A stretch of DNA of 64,000 nt from CAWDYA01 sp963806495 (GTDB lineage Bacteria > Acidobacteriota > Polarisedimenticolia > JACPZX01 > DASXTC01). Below, piece by piece: positions 41,528 to 50,157 of this stretch. The translations under genes and the position numbers were made by a program. The notes under the pieces are model-generated. The model worked only from the letters and a program-made list of their open reading frames with translations, did no database searches and was not told where the DNA came from. Numbering within the stretch: the first letter of the stretch is position 1; each line of letters opens with the position of its first letter. Location: the NCBI GenBank assembly GCA_963806495.1, contig CAWDYA010000001.1, positions 62,001 to 126,000 of the forward strand, in the 5' to 3' direction.

Positions 41528-42079
41528 ATGCGCAACCGACCCCTTCTCGCTCTCGGCCTGGCCCTGCTCGTCCTGATCCCGGTCTCGTTCGCGCTGGCCG
41601 GAGCGAGCCACGGATCGTTCGTGGAGGTCACCCTCGGCCCCACGCCGCTGGCGGCCAACGCCGGCCTCGAGAACGCCACGGCGACCGCTCACGTCCAGGT
41701 GGATCGCGGCACCGTCGTCATCGTCGTGAACACGGGCGGAGCGGAGCTGCCGGCCGGCACCGTGCTCGAAGGCTGGGTCGTCGACCCGGGTCTCGAGGGC
41801 GGGCCGGGCGGTGCGGGTCTCTCGTCGGTGAGCGACGCCGACGAGACCTACGGGACGCCGTTCGGCGACGCCAATATCGACATGCTGGTCGACAAGGCCG
41901 CCTACGCGCTCTCCACCGGCGTGCTCCGGCGCACCGGCGCCGGAACGTACCAGGGCCGGTTCAGCATCGACAACAACCTGTCGCCGTACAACGCGGTCGT
42001 CGTCACGCTCGAAGCGGACGGCAACGGCGACAACTACGACCCGCGGCCTGGCACGCCCGTGCTGGCCGGCGAGTTCTAG
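41528..42079 (+). CDS. Secreted protein resembling the C-terminal domain of anti-sigma-K (RskA)
   Basis: A 183-residue exported protein (signal peptide 1-24). The body is one beta-rich domain. LEGWVVDPG, a central variable loop and the terminal AVVVTLEADGNGDNYDPRPG-type strand recall the extracytoplasmic RskA-C domain (YelWlv...vavTlEp.gg...Ptg). There is no anti-sigma or zinc-finger domain and no membrane helix after the signal, so it is a free-standing version, not an anti-sigma factor. The ribosome site AAGGAG is good. The 211-base gap upstream (41317-41527) probably contains its promoter and that of the divergent M3 peptidase. Function unknown; the similarity is weak. Confidence 0.65.
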   Translation: MRNRPLLALGLALLVLIPVSFALAGASHGSFVEVTLGPTPLAANAGLENATATAHVQVDRGTVVIVVNTGGAELPAGTVLEGWVVDPGLEGGPGGAGLSSVSDADETYGTPFGDANIDMLVDKAAYALSTGVLRRTGAGTYQGRFSIDNNLSPYNAVVVTLEADGNGDNYDPRPGTPVLAGEF

Positions 42080-42169
42080 ACTCACCCCACAGCGACGAGC
42101 CGGCGGTCCGCACGCGGGTGCCCCCCACCCCCGTGCCGGACCGCCGCACGGGGCGTTTGCCGCGCTCCC

Positions 42170-42766
42170 TCACCGGCGCCGACCGGTCCTCCGGGAACCC
42201 CCGGAGCCTCCCGTCCTGCCTCCGGCTACCCGGCGCTCCTTCAGGATTCGCAGGAACTCATCGTACCTGTCCGACGCACCTTCTCGAGAGCTCCACTCGC
42301 GGATCCTGCGGAGGTTGACCCGGTGACGCGCCGCGATGCGCGCGGCGGTGTCGAGACTCTGCCGGTCGTTCCAGTGGTAGTAGGCCGCGAGGCGGTCACG
42401 GCAGGAGTCGGTGGGCGAGAGGAGTCTGACGCTGACGCGTCCGATCCTCCGCTCAACGCTCCGGATCGCGATGTCGGCACCGATTCCCAGCGGGCCCGGC
42501 GGGAACTCCACGAAGAATTCCGTCTCGGGATGCTCGTATCGGCCGTCCTTCGGCCGGAACCCGACGCTCCTCATCGCGGAGTCCAGCGCACGCCGTGTCG
42601 CCGAGGACTGCAGGATGAAGTCGAGATCGGAGGATTGGTACTCGCCCTCGGTATAGAGCGTCGCGCATGCTCCGCCCGTCAGCACGGCTTCGATACCGGC
42701 GGCGGACAGCGCACCCGAGACCGCCGCGGCGACATCCTGCAGAGTCGAGCTTCGCGTCAGCCTCAC
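42170..42766 (-). CDS. Nucleotidyltransferase of the AbiEii/DUF6036-like type (toxin-like)
   Basis: A 198-residue protein with the minimal nucleotidyltransferase signature: VLTGGACATLY (Gly31-Gly32), then SSDLDFIL with the two catalytic Asp residues 47 and 49. Later comes LLSPTDSCRDRLAAYYHWND, as in AbiEii-like/DUF6036 proteins. The C-terminus is Arg/Gly-rich. The GTG start overlaps the TGA of the upstream winged-helix gene (GTGA), so the two are coupled. Such wHTH-nucleotidyltransferase pairs include abortive-infection and toxin-antitoxin systems, where the enzyme modifies tRNA or other targets; activity here is inferred from the motif and neighbour only. Confidence 0.82.
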   Translation of the reverse strand: MRLTRSSTLQDVAAAVSGALSAAGIEAVLTGGACATLYTEGEYQSSDLDFILQSSATRRALDSAMRSVGFRPKDGRYEHPETEFFVEFPPGPLGIGADIAIRSVERRIGRVSVRLLSPTDSCRDRLAAYYHWNDRQSLDTAARIAARHRVNLRRIREWSSREGASDRYDEFLRILKERRVAGGRTGGSGGSRRTGRRR

Positions 42767-43098
42767 AGTGGCTTGCCGGAACGCCGCGGACGCCTCCTCA
42801 GCCGGCCGACCCGCTCCACGAGCTCATTCTCCGGCTCGGCGAGGCGTCTCAGGTAGGCCTGCAGCTCCTTTTGGGCGAAGTAACGCGGATCGAGACGGTA
42901 CAGACGCGTCCTTCCCGCGGTCCGCCCCGCGATGAGCCCGTCACGCTCGAGTCCGCGGATGGCCTGCTGCACGCCGTACAAAGGGACCCCGAGAACGCGT
43001 GAGAGCTCCCGCGGGAAGCTCTCCTCGAGGAGCGCGAGAGCCAGGAGTACGAGGGTCCGGCTCCTGCTCCCGAAGGGTGAGGATCGAGAGACCAACAT
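42763..43098 (-). CDS. Winged-helix transcriptional regulator (antitoxin-like)
   Basis: A 111-residue protein with a compact winged-helix domain (about 12-70: LVLLALALLEESFPRELSRV, GVPLYGVQQAIRGLERDG, then a wing RTAGRTRLYRLD) and a charged helical tail with many Arg. It has no sensor domain. The gene directly precedes the nucleotidyltransferase and overlaps it by four bases. A 17-bp palindrome covers its own start codon, which suggests autoregulation. The arrangement matches AbiEi/AbiEii-like toxin-antitoxin organisation, with this protein as repressor and possible antitoxin. ArsR- or MarR-like regulator is the alternative label. Confidence 0.82.
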   Translation of the reverse strand: MLVSRSSPFGSRSRTLVLLALALLEESFPRELSRVLGVPLYGVQQAIRGLERDGLIAGRTAGRTRLYRLDPRYFAQKELQAYLRRLAEPENELVERVGRLRRRPRRSGKPL

Positions 43099-43135
43099 AG
43101 TTGGTCATATGACACATAATTTTGGTCGATGTCAA
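43090..43135 (-). promoter_or_regulatory. Promoter and palindromic operator of the wHTH-nucleotidyltransferase pair
   Basis: On the minus strand TTGACA (43135-43130) and TCATAT (43112-43107) are separated by 17 bases, and the ATG follows the -10 by only eight bases, so the transcript would be nearly or fully leaderless. GACCAAC-ATA-GTTGGTC (plus strand, 43090-43106) is a perfect 7-bp inverted repeat that includes the start codon. A half-site GACCAA recurs just after the -35. This AT-rich stretch stands out from its GC-rich surroundings. Operator function is inferred. Confidence 0.6.
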
Positions 43136-43188
43136 GAGGAAAAAACGGGCGGGGCACCCCCGGGCACCGGGGGACGGCCTTTCGGGAA

Positions 43189-44511
43189 TCAGTGGGGCTG
43201 CGCGTACACCACGCCGTTCTTCATCACGAACACCACGCGCGCGGTGGCGCCGATCTCCCGTGTGGGGTTGCCCTCGACGGCCACGAGGTCGGCGAGATAT
43301 CCCTTGCGCACCCGGCCCAGGTCGTCCTTCCTGCCCAGCACCTCGGCCGACACGGCGGTCGCGGCCAGCAGCGCCTGCGCCGGACGCATGCCGTCGCGGA
43401 CCATCCACTCCAGCTCGCGGTGGTTCGTGCCGTGCGTGAACACGCCGACGTCGCTGCCGCACCCGATGCGCACCCCGGCGTCGAGCGCGTAGCGGAAGGC
43501 GCGCGCCGCCTGCTCCATGTCCTCGGTGGGCTCGCTCTCGCCCCGCACGTACCCCTGGAAGTACTCGGAGTAAGCCTCCGCGGCGGTCAGGGTCGGGAAG
43601 TAGGCCACCGCGTGCTCCGCCATCAGCCGGAACACCTCCTGCGTGCCGCCGTAGCCGTGCTCGATCGTGTCCACGCCCGCGAGGATCGCGCGCCGCATCC
43701 CCTCCGGCGTCGTCGCGTGTGCCGAGACCGGACGGGCCAGCGAGTGGGCGGCCTCGACCAGGCGGTCGAGCTCCTCCTGGGTGAAGGTCGGCACCGCCGA
43801 GCCGCCGGGGCCGCAACGATAGTCCGCGTACACCTTGATCCAGTCGGCGCCGTGGCCGGCCTGCTCGCGGACGGCGGCCAGGATCTCCGGCACCCCGCTC
43901 GCCTCCTGCGCGCCTTTCGGCAGATCGATGTCGGGGCGAAAGCCCCTGGGCCCCGGCCCGTAGCAGCCGGTCGCCACGATCGCGCGGGTGGCCGTGAAGA
44001 GACGCGGTCCCGGGATCAGTCCTTCGTCGATCGCACGGCGCACCGAGAGATCGTCGTACCCCGCCCCCTCGGTCCCCAGATCGCGCAGCGTGGTGAAGCC
44101 TGCCATCAGGGTCGCCTCGGCGTGCTTCACCGCCTCGATGGTGCGATAGGCCGGTGGCTCCTCGAGCACCTGATCGTTCCAGAGCGTCTCGTTGTACGGG
44201 TGCAGGAAGACATGCGAATGCAGATCCATCAGACCGGGCAGCAGCGTGGCGCCGGGCAGCTCCACGACCCGCGTCCCTTTGGGGCGCTCGATATCGCCGG
44301 CCGGCCCGACCGCGGTGATCCGGTCTCCTTCGATCAGGACCGCCCAGCCCTCGTGCACTTCCTCCCCATCGGCGGTGAAGACCCCCGCGGGACGCAGCAG
44401 GACGTACTCCGGGGCTTTCCCGGCAGGCGCGGGCGCCGCGACGGCGAGCGCCGACACGACCAGCGCCGCGATCATGATCGGCATGCAAAGAAGAACTGTG
44501 CGAGGCTTCAT
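43189..44511 (-). CDS. Secreted amidohydrolase (imidazolonepropionase-like)
   Basis: A 440-residue protein with a signal peptide (1-26). Metal-dependent hydrolase features: GLMDLHSHVFLHP (His98, His100), a Lys in HGADWIKVYADY that may be the carbamylated ligand, VSAHATTPEGM and IEHGYGGT (His ligands), and GCGSDVGVFTHGTN (Asp). Similar exported amidohydrolases act as dipeptidases or on other amides; the substrate is unknown. The start at 44511 is supported by the signal peptide. The gene is divergent from the ECF sigma gene over 92 bases, where both promoters must lie. Confidence 0.92.
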   Translation of the reverse strand: MKPRTVLLCMPIMIAALVVSALAVAAPAPAGKAPEYVLLRPAGVFTADGEEVHEGWAVLIEGDRITAVGPAGDIERPKGTRVVELPGATLLPGLMDLHSHVFLHPYNETLWNDQVLEEPPAYRTIEAVKHAEATLMAGFTTLRDLGTEGAGYDDLSVRRAIDEGLIPGPRLFTATRAIVATGCYGPGPRGFRPDIDLPKGAQEASGVPEILAAVREQAGHGADWIKVYADYRCGPGGSAVPTFTQEELDRLVEAAHSLARPVSAHATTPEGMRRAILAGVDTIEHGYGGTQEVFRLMAEHAVAYFPTLTAAEAYSEYFQGYVRGESEPTEDMEQAARAFRYALDAGVRIGCGSDVGVFTHGTNHRELEWMVRDGMRPAQALLAATAVSAEVLGRKDDLGRVRKGYLADLVAVEGNPTREIGATARVVFVMKNGVVYAQPH

Positions 44512-44603
44512 GCGCCCCCGATGCTACCTCCGTCAAGGTGGGCCGTGTCAATACTGTGATATCATCAGCGCCCGAAGTCGTCGCCGCAGCCGGGTACTCC
44601 AAC

Positions 44604-45167
44604 ATGGATAATTCCGTCGCCTCTCTCATCGTGCAGGCAGAGAACGGGGAGAAACCCGCGGCCGACATGCTCTTCACACTGCTGTACGCGGAGCTGCACC
44701 GACTGGCGAGGTCCCAGCTCGCCCGCAACGCCGGCGAACTGACGCTCGGCACCACGACTCTGCTCCACGAGGCGTATCTCGACATGTCGGCGCGCGAGCA
44801 GGCTGTCTTCCCCGACCGTGCGCGTTTCATGGCCTACGCCGCCCGCGCCATGCGCGGCCTCATCATCGACCACGCCCGCGGCAAGCAGGCCCTCAAGCGG
44901 GGCGGCGACTTCATCTTCTCGCCGCTCCCGGAGGCGCTGGAGGATCGCACCTCCAACCGCCCCGACCTGGAGCAGATCGGCGCGGCCCTCGACGACCTCG
45001 CAACGCTCGATCCACGACTGGCCCAGGTGGTCGATCTCAAGTTCTTCTGCGGCTTTTCGTTCGAGGAGATCGCGCGCATGCTGGGCATCTCGGAACGCAC
45101 GGTGCAGCGCGACTGGGAGAAGGCCCGCATCTATCTGCATGGTGCCATCGGCGGGACGGCTCTGTGA
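44604..45167 (+). CDS. ECF RNA polymerase sigma factor (TIGR02999 type)
   Basis: A 188-residue sigma factor of the Acidobacteria/Planctomycetes-rich TIGR02999 group. Region 2 begins LLYAELHRLARSQLARNAGE and runs through FMAYAARAMRGLIIDHARGK. Region 4 is LDPRLAQVVDLKFFCGFSFE, EIARMLGISERTVQRDWEKA. The group is typically encoded next to a Ser/Thr kinase instead of an anti-sigma factor, as here: the kinase GTG overlaps this TGA (GTGA). I chose the ATG at 44604, where similarity starts; there is no obvious ribosome site, and a GTG at 44538 is an alternative. Activity is probably controlled through the coupled kinase. Confidence 0.92.
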   Translation: MDNSVASLIVQAENGEKPAADMLFTLLYAELHRLARSQLARNAGELTLGTTTLLHEAYLDMSAREQAVFPDRARFMAYAARAMRGLIIDHARGKQALKRGGDFIFSPLPEALEDRTSNRPDLEQIGAALDDLATLDPRLAQVVDLKFFCGFSFEEIARMLGISERTVQRDWEKARIYLHGAIGGTAL

Positions 45168-47875
45168 GCGAGGGGCCGGTCCGGAGGTTCGACAAGGAGC
45201 GGTGGCTGCGCATCAGCGCGCTGCTCGATACGGCTCTCGAGCTGGAAGGAGACGAACGGACCGCCTGGCTGGAGCGGCTGCGGGGCGAGGACCCCGCCAT
45301 GGCGGAGGAGGTGGCGGCGCTCCTGGCGGAGCACGGCGCGCTCGAGCAGGAGGGATTCCTCGAGGGCCCCGCGGCCCCCCCGCCGCCCCCCGCGTCCCTC
45401 GCCGGCCTCGCCGTGGGCGCCTGGACGCTGCGGACACCGCTGGGCCAGGGGGGCATGGGCAGCGTCTGGCTCGCGGACCGCAGCGACGGCCGGTTCTCCG
45501 GCCAGGCCGCGGTCAAGCTGCTGAACGTCAGCCTCATCGGGCACGACGGCGAGCTGCGGTTCCGGCGAGAGGGCAGCATCCTGGCGCGGTTGCGTCATCC
45601 GAACATCGCGCGGCTCCTCGACGCCGGCCTGTCACCACTCGGTCAGCCTTACATCGTGCTGGAGCACGTCGACGGGGAGCGGATCGATCAGTACTGCGAG
45701 GCCCGCGGCCTGGGGATCAGCGAGCGTATCCGGCTGTTCCTGGAGGTGCTGGACGCGGTGGCGCATGCCCACGCCAACCTGATCGTGCACCGCGACCTGA
45801 AGCCCCAGAACGTGCTCGTCGATGGTGACGGGCGGGCCCGGCTGCTCGATTTCGGGATCGCCAAGCTGATCGATCCCGAGCCGGGCGAGATCGACAACGT
45901 GACCCGCGCGGGAGAATCGGCCCTGACGCCGGAATACGCGGCCCCCGAGCAGGTCACGGGCGGACACGTCACGACCGCCACCGACATCTACAGTCTGGGC
46001 GTCCTGCTGTGCGTCCTGCTCACTGGGCGGCACCCGGCCGGCTTCACCCCGAGGACGCCGGCGGAATGGGTCCGGGCCATCGTCGACACCGACCCGCAGC
46101 CGGTGTCCGAGCTGGCGGCCGGATCGGCCCACGGAAGCTACAGGGCCGCCCTGAAGGGCGACCTCGACAGCATCGCCGCCAAGGCGCTGAAGAAGGATCC
46201 CGGCGAGCGCTATCCGTCGGTCGAGGCGTTCGCCGATGACCTGCGTCGCTACATGCGCCACGAGCCGGTCAGTGCCCGCCCGGACACCCTGGCCTACCGG
46301 ACCGCGAAGCTGGTGCGCCGCCACCCGGCCGCCGTCGCCTCCGCCGCCCTCGCCGTCGTTGCTGTGGCCGTCTTCACCGCCGCGATCGCCTGGCAGGCAC
46401 GTGAAGCAAGTCGCCAGAGGGACGAGGCGAAGGCGCAGATGGCCCGGGCCACCGCGGCCCGTGAGTTCATGGGATATCTGCTGAGCGTGGCTTCCACTCC
46501 CGGGCCGGGACACACGCCCGGAGATCTGCTGGCCAAGGGAGAGTCGCTGATCGACAAGGAGTACGCGGGCAACGAGCCGCTGCAGGCGGAGATGCTGGCG
46601 GACATCGGCGAGCAGTACCTCGGCACCGAGAGCTTCGATAAAGCGACACCTGTGCTCGAGCGGGCCGCCGAGCTCGCAGAACGTTCCGGCGATCCCGCCC
46701 TGATCGCACATACACTGTGCCCACTCGCCCTCGTGCGCATCAGCAGGAACCAGCGCGACGAGGCGAACGCCCTGATGGAGCGGGCGCTACGCAACCTCCC
46801 CGACGACTCGCTGCACGCCCTGCAGCGCGCCGAGTGCCTGATCGACCGCGGGACATTCGGCTTCTACACCGAGGAGGCGGAGGCGATGAAGCGCGACGGC
46901 GCGGCCGCGCTGGCGATCCTCGACACCATCCCCGTACCGGCCGTGTCGGAGCGGATCGATGCGCTCGGGGTGCTGGCGTACGGCTACTACCTGGCCCGCG
47001 AGACCCGCAAGGCGGACGCAGCGTACGCGGAGCTGATGGAGGAGCTCGAGCGCGCCGGCAGGGACGATACGCTGCTCGCGGCCGATGTCTGCAACAACTG
47101 GTCTCTGGTGCACTACGAGGGAAACATCGCCAAGGCGGAGCCGTTGAACCGGCGCGCTGTCGAGCTGCGGCGATCGATCGAGGGAGCCGATGGGATCGCT
47201 CCGACGGTCACCTTCAACTACGCCGGCGTCCTGCTCCAGCTCGCGCGCTACGACGAGGCCGAACGGATATACCAGGAGACCATCCGCACGGCACACGCCA
47301 GGAAGGAGGAGCGCATCGAGACGGACGCCATGCTCGAACTCGGCGATTTGTATGTCGACAAGGGCGACCTGAGCCGGGCGGCCGCACAGCTCGAGACTCT
47401 CGGACCGCTCCTGACGGGCCCGAAGCCGGATCCCTTCAGGCAGATCCAGATGGCGTACTTCAAGAGCCGCCTGGCCCTGGCCCGTGGCGACGCCGCGACC
47501 GCCCGGGGCCTGCTCGTCCCGGTCGTCGAGGTATTCGAGAAGAGGAACTCGCACCTCAGCCTGCGCGTCTTCGCGCTCGTCACCCTGGCCCATGCCCAGA
47601 CGGCCCTCGGGGAGCCGGGCGAAGCGGAGACGACGGCACGGCACGGCATGGAGGTCGCCGCCTCCTACGTCGAACCCGGCACTCCCTCGTACCTGATGGG
47701 GTTGTCGCAGGCGGCTCTCGCGGAGGCGCAACTGGCTGAAGGGGATCGGAACGCCGCGAAGGCCTCCTACCGCGCGGCGCTCGAGCACCTCGAGGTCACG
47801 CTGGGCGACAACCACCCCGCCACCGCCGACGCCCGCCGGCATCTCGAAGAGCTGGACGAGATCGCCGGCGGATAG
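45164..47875 (+). CDS. Membrane Ser/Thr protein kinase with C-terminal TPR domain, coupled to ECF sigma
   Basis: A 903-residue protein. An N-terminal helical region (about 10-65, RWLRISALLDTALELEGDER) is typical of kinases paired with TIGR02999 sigma factors. Kinase domain: P-loop GQGGMG (94-99), Lys118, HRDLKPQN (209-216), DFGIAK (229-234), PEYAAPEQ. One membrane helix follows near residue 390-410 (AVASAALAVVAVAVFTAAIA). The extracytoplasmic remainder is mostly TPR-like repeats (YDEAERIYQETIRTAHARKE and so on) to the end. The GTG overlaps the sigma stop as GTGA. The likely role is sensing through TPRs and controlling the sigma factor by phosphorylation, from known systems of this type. Confidence 0.94.
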   Translation: MSEGPVRRFDKERWLRISALLDTALELEGDERTAWLERLRGEDPAMAEEVAALLAEHGALEQEGFLEGPAAPPPPPASLAGLAVGAWTLRTPLGQGGMGSVWLADRSDGRFSGQAAVKLLNVSLIGHDGELRFRREGSILARLRHPNIARLLDAGLSPLGQPYIVLEHVDGERIDQYCEARGLGISERIRLFLEVLDAVAHAHANLIVHRDLKPQNVLVDGDGRARLLDFGIAKLIDPEPGEIDNVTRAGESALTPEYAAPEQVTGGHVTTATDIYSLGVLLCVLLTGRHPAGFTPRTPAEWVRAIVDTDPQPVSELAAGSAHGSYRAALKGDLDSIAAKALKKDPGERYPSVEAFADDLRRYMRHEPVSARPDTLAYRTAKLVRRHPAAVASAALAVVAVAVFTAAIAWQAREASRQRDEAKAQMARATAAREFMGYLLSVASTPGPGHTPGDLLAKGESLIDKEYAGNEPLQAEMLADIGEQYLGTESFDKATPVLERAAELAERSGDPALIAHTLCPLALVRISRNQRDEANALMERALRNLPDDSLHALQRAECLIDRGTFGFYTEEAEAMKRDGAAALAILDTIPVPAVSERIDALGVLAYGYYLARETRKADAAYAELMEELERAGRDDTLLAADVCNNWSLVHYEGNIAKAEPLNRRAVELRRSIEGADGIAPTVTFNYAGVLLQLARYDEAERIYQETIRTAHARKEERIETDAMLELGDLYVDKGDLSRAAAQLETLGPLLTGPKPDPFRQIQMAYFKSRLALARGDAATARGLLVPVVEVFEKRNSHLSLRVFALVTLAHAQTALGEPGEAETTARHGMEVAASYVEPGTPSYLMGLSQAALAEAQLAEGDRNAAKASYRAALEHLEVTLGDNHPATADARRHLEELDEIAGG

Positions 47876-47881
47876 ACCCGG

Positions 47882-49569
47882 TCACTCGATCAGGTCGATG
47901 ATCTGGTGGGCGAAATCGAGCAGCCCGGCGGCGGCTTCCGATGAGATGCTCTTCACTCCTCGTGCTCCCAGCTCGTTTTCGAACGCCCGCAGAAGGTCAA
48001 CCGCAGCCCTGGCCCGACCTTCCCTGCGCAGCGCGCTGTCGGCCGCGTCGAGCTTTGCTGTCAGGCTCGACTCGAGCCCCACCGGCAGCCCGAGCGACTT
48101 CACCTCCTGGGTGAGATCCCCGACGGCCCGCACAGGCTGGCCGCTCACGATGGCCGACCATCCCATCCACAGCTCGGCGCCGTGCCCCTCATCGGTGGCG
48201 CTCATGAAGAAATGCCTGCCCAGCACTGCCGATCCGCCCGAAGATTCGTCAGCCGGCCCACCGGCGATGCCCTGGACACGGATTGTCCCGGCGTCGGTGC
48301 CGTCAGTCCGCCAGAGGCTGGATCCGTTCCGGCCGTCGTCCGCGGTGAAGAGAAGGGCTCCATCCAGCACCGTCAGCAGTCTCGGGGAGGAGGATGCCGG
48401 CCCCGGCTGGATGTCCTTCACGAGAACTGTGCCCGCCTGCGTCCCATCGCTCTTCCAAAGCTCGCGACCGTGCGCCTCGTCGACGGCGACGAAGAACACC
48501 GCCCCGCTCGCCACGATGAGCCGGCTCGAAACGGAGTCGGACGGTCCCTCGTCGACATCCTTGACGAGCGCCGTGCCCTCCTCCATCCCGTTGCTGCTCC
48601 AAAGCTCGATTCCGTCCGCGCCGTCGTTCGCGAGAAACAGAAGCCGACCGTCAAGCTCGACGCCGTATCCCGGATAGGAATCGTCCGGTCCCGGGAAGAT
48701 GTCCTTCACGAGCATGGTCCCCGTCTCCGTGCCGTCGCTCTTCCACAGTTCCGCTCCGTGGTCGGGGTCGCGGGCGCTGAAATACAGCACGCCGTCGACA
48801 TCGCCGAGCATGTTCCAGTGGGAGTCCGATGGGCCGGCAACGATGTCCCTGACGAGGACGGTCCCTGCCGCGCTCCCGTCGGTTCGCCTCAACTCGATGC
48901 CGTGGTCGGCATCCCGCGCAAAGAAGAACAGGGTATCGCCCGCGACTGTGAACGCGATGGGGAAGGAGCCGGCGGGGCCGGGGTCGATGTCGGCCACGAG
49001 GACGGTCCCGGCCTCCGTGCCGTCGGTTCTCCACAGCTCGGCTCCGTGGACGCCATCGTCGGCCTGGAAGTACAGATCGGCGCGGAACTCGATCATATCG
49101 GTGGGGCTGAATGCGTTTCCCTCGCGAATCGAGCTCGTGGAGCCCGGCCGGATGTCCTTGATGAGCCTGGTGCCTGGTTCGGTCCCGTCGCTCCACCACA
49201 GTTCACGGCCCGTGACGCCATCAGAGGCGGTGAAGACCAGACCCCCGTCCCGTTCGAACAGATCCTTCGGCGTGCCCGACGCGATCCCCGGCCTGAACTC
49301 CTTGAGCAGGCCGGTGCCCGCCTCCGTTCCATCGCTGGTCCATAGCTCCCTGCCGGAGTCGAAGGTCGCCGCGGCGAAGAAGAGTTTTCCCCCGCTCCCT
49401 CGAGGAAAGCGGGCGAGGAGGATCCGGTACGTGGCGGGTTGCCCGGCAAAGGGAAGCTGTTGATGTCCTTGACGAGATGCATCGGCCCGTCCGCGCGGAC
49501 GGCGGGCCCGGCCGACCACAGCGCGATGAACACCATCACCGTTCGACATATGGACCACAGGCTCTTCAT
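47882..49569 (-). CDS. Secreted ELWxSDGT-repeat protein (frameshift near 49435)
   Basis: About 562 codons. The start is read from 49569: a signal peptide (KSLWSICRTVMVFIALWSAG ... VRA) and MHLVKDINSFPLPGNPP. Near 49430-49440 one base is lost and the frame continues as KLFFAAATFDSGRELW. Eight repeats of about 50 residues follow (ELWTSDGTEAGT, ELWRTDGTEAGTVLVADI and the like), which probably form a propeller or solenoid. A C-terminal helical domain begins WSAIVSGQPVRAVGDLTQEV and ends DFAHQIIDLIE. The same ending occurs in the 52.5 kb gene. It lies 22 bases downstream of the small secreted protein gene on the same strand. Function unknown, presumably at the cell surface. Confidence 0.85.
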
Positions 49570-49591
49570 GAGGGTCAGGTTCCCTTCGTGC

Positions 49592-50140
49592 TTAGGGACA
49601 CGGCGCGGGATTCGCCCGCTCCGCGCCCACCGATGTCAGCCCCTTGGTCCCCTCCTGCCGGAGCCGGTTCTCACCCGTGACGATGTAGAACAGGCCGTCT
49701 CCCGGCGCCGGCAACGAAGGATCGACCGTCGTCGTCCCGCCGACTCGCGAGGCGGCGCAGCCTCCGTACATCCCGGGCAGCGTCGAGAGCGAACCCGAGT
49801 AGAGGTTGTACGCATCCGACGCCGGCTCGAAGGACCACACCAGCGTCTGCAGATCGCCGAGCACGTCCAGCCCCTCGACCTCGCCGGGCGGCCCGTAGGT
49901 CGGCGTCATGCCGCCGTCCAGGATGTACGACATCCCCCACAGCCCACGCCGCGCGATCGGCTCGTCGATCGAATCGAGCGTGAGCCGGAAGCTCGCCGAG
50001 GTGGAGACGACTGCGTCCATCGGCCGGCCGCCGGCGTTGAGGGCGTGCTCCTGCAGCCGGTAGCTCGCGCTCGATTGCGCCAGGACGGCGCCGGGAGCCA
50101 GGAGCGCCATCACCACGATCATCCATCGTCGAGGATCCAT
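49592..50140 (-). CDS. Small secreted protein with recurrent C-terminal module
   Basis: A 182-residue exported protein (signal peptide 1-21, VLAQ). The first part, SSASYRLQEHALNAGGRPMD, AVVSTSASFRLTLDSIDEP, resembles the 18.2-18.7 kb gene. The second is the module LVWSFEPASDAYNLYSGSLS ... GDGLFYIVTGENRLRQEGTK, then GxxSVGAERANPAPCP. This ending recurs in other exoproteins of the window. I chose the ATG at 50140 (GGTGAGG upstream). The ATG at 50158 overlaps the previous gene's TGA as TGATG and would add six residues. It is the middle gene of a likely three-gene transcript from 52269 to 47882. Function unknown. Confidence 0.75.
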   Translation of the reverse strand: MDPRRWMIVVMALLAPGAVLAQSSASYRLQEHALNAGGRPMDAVVSTSASFRLTLDSIDEPIARRGLWGMSYILDGGMTPTYGPPGEVEGLDVLGDLQTLVWSFEPASDAYNLYSGSLSTLPGMYGGCAASRVGGTTTVDPSLPAPGDGLFYIVTGENRLRQEGTKGLTSVGAERANPAPCP

Positions 50141-50157
50141 GTCGCGCCTCACCGCCA

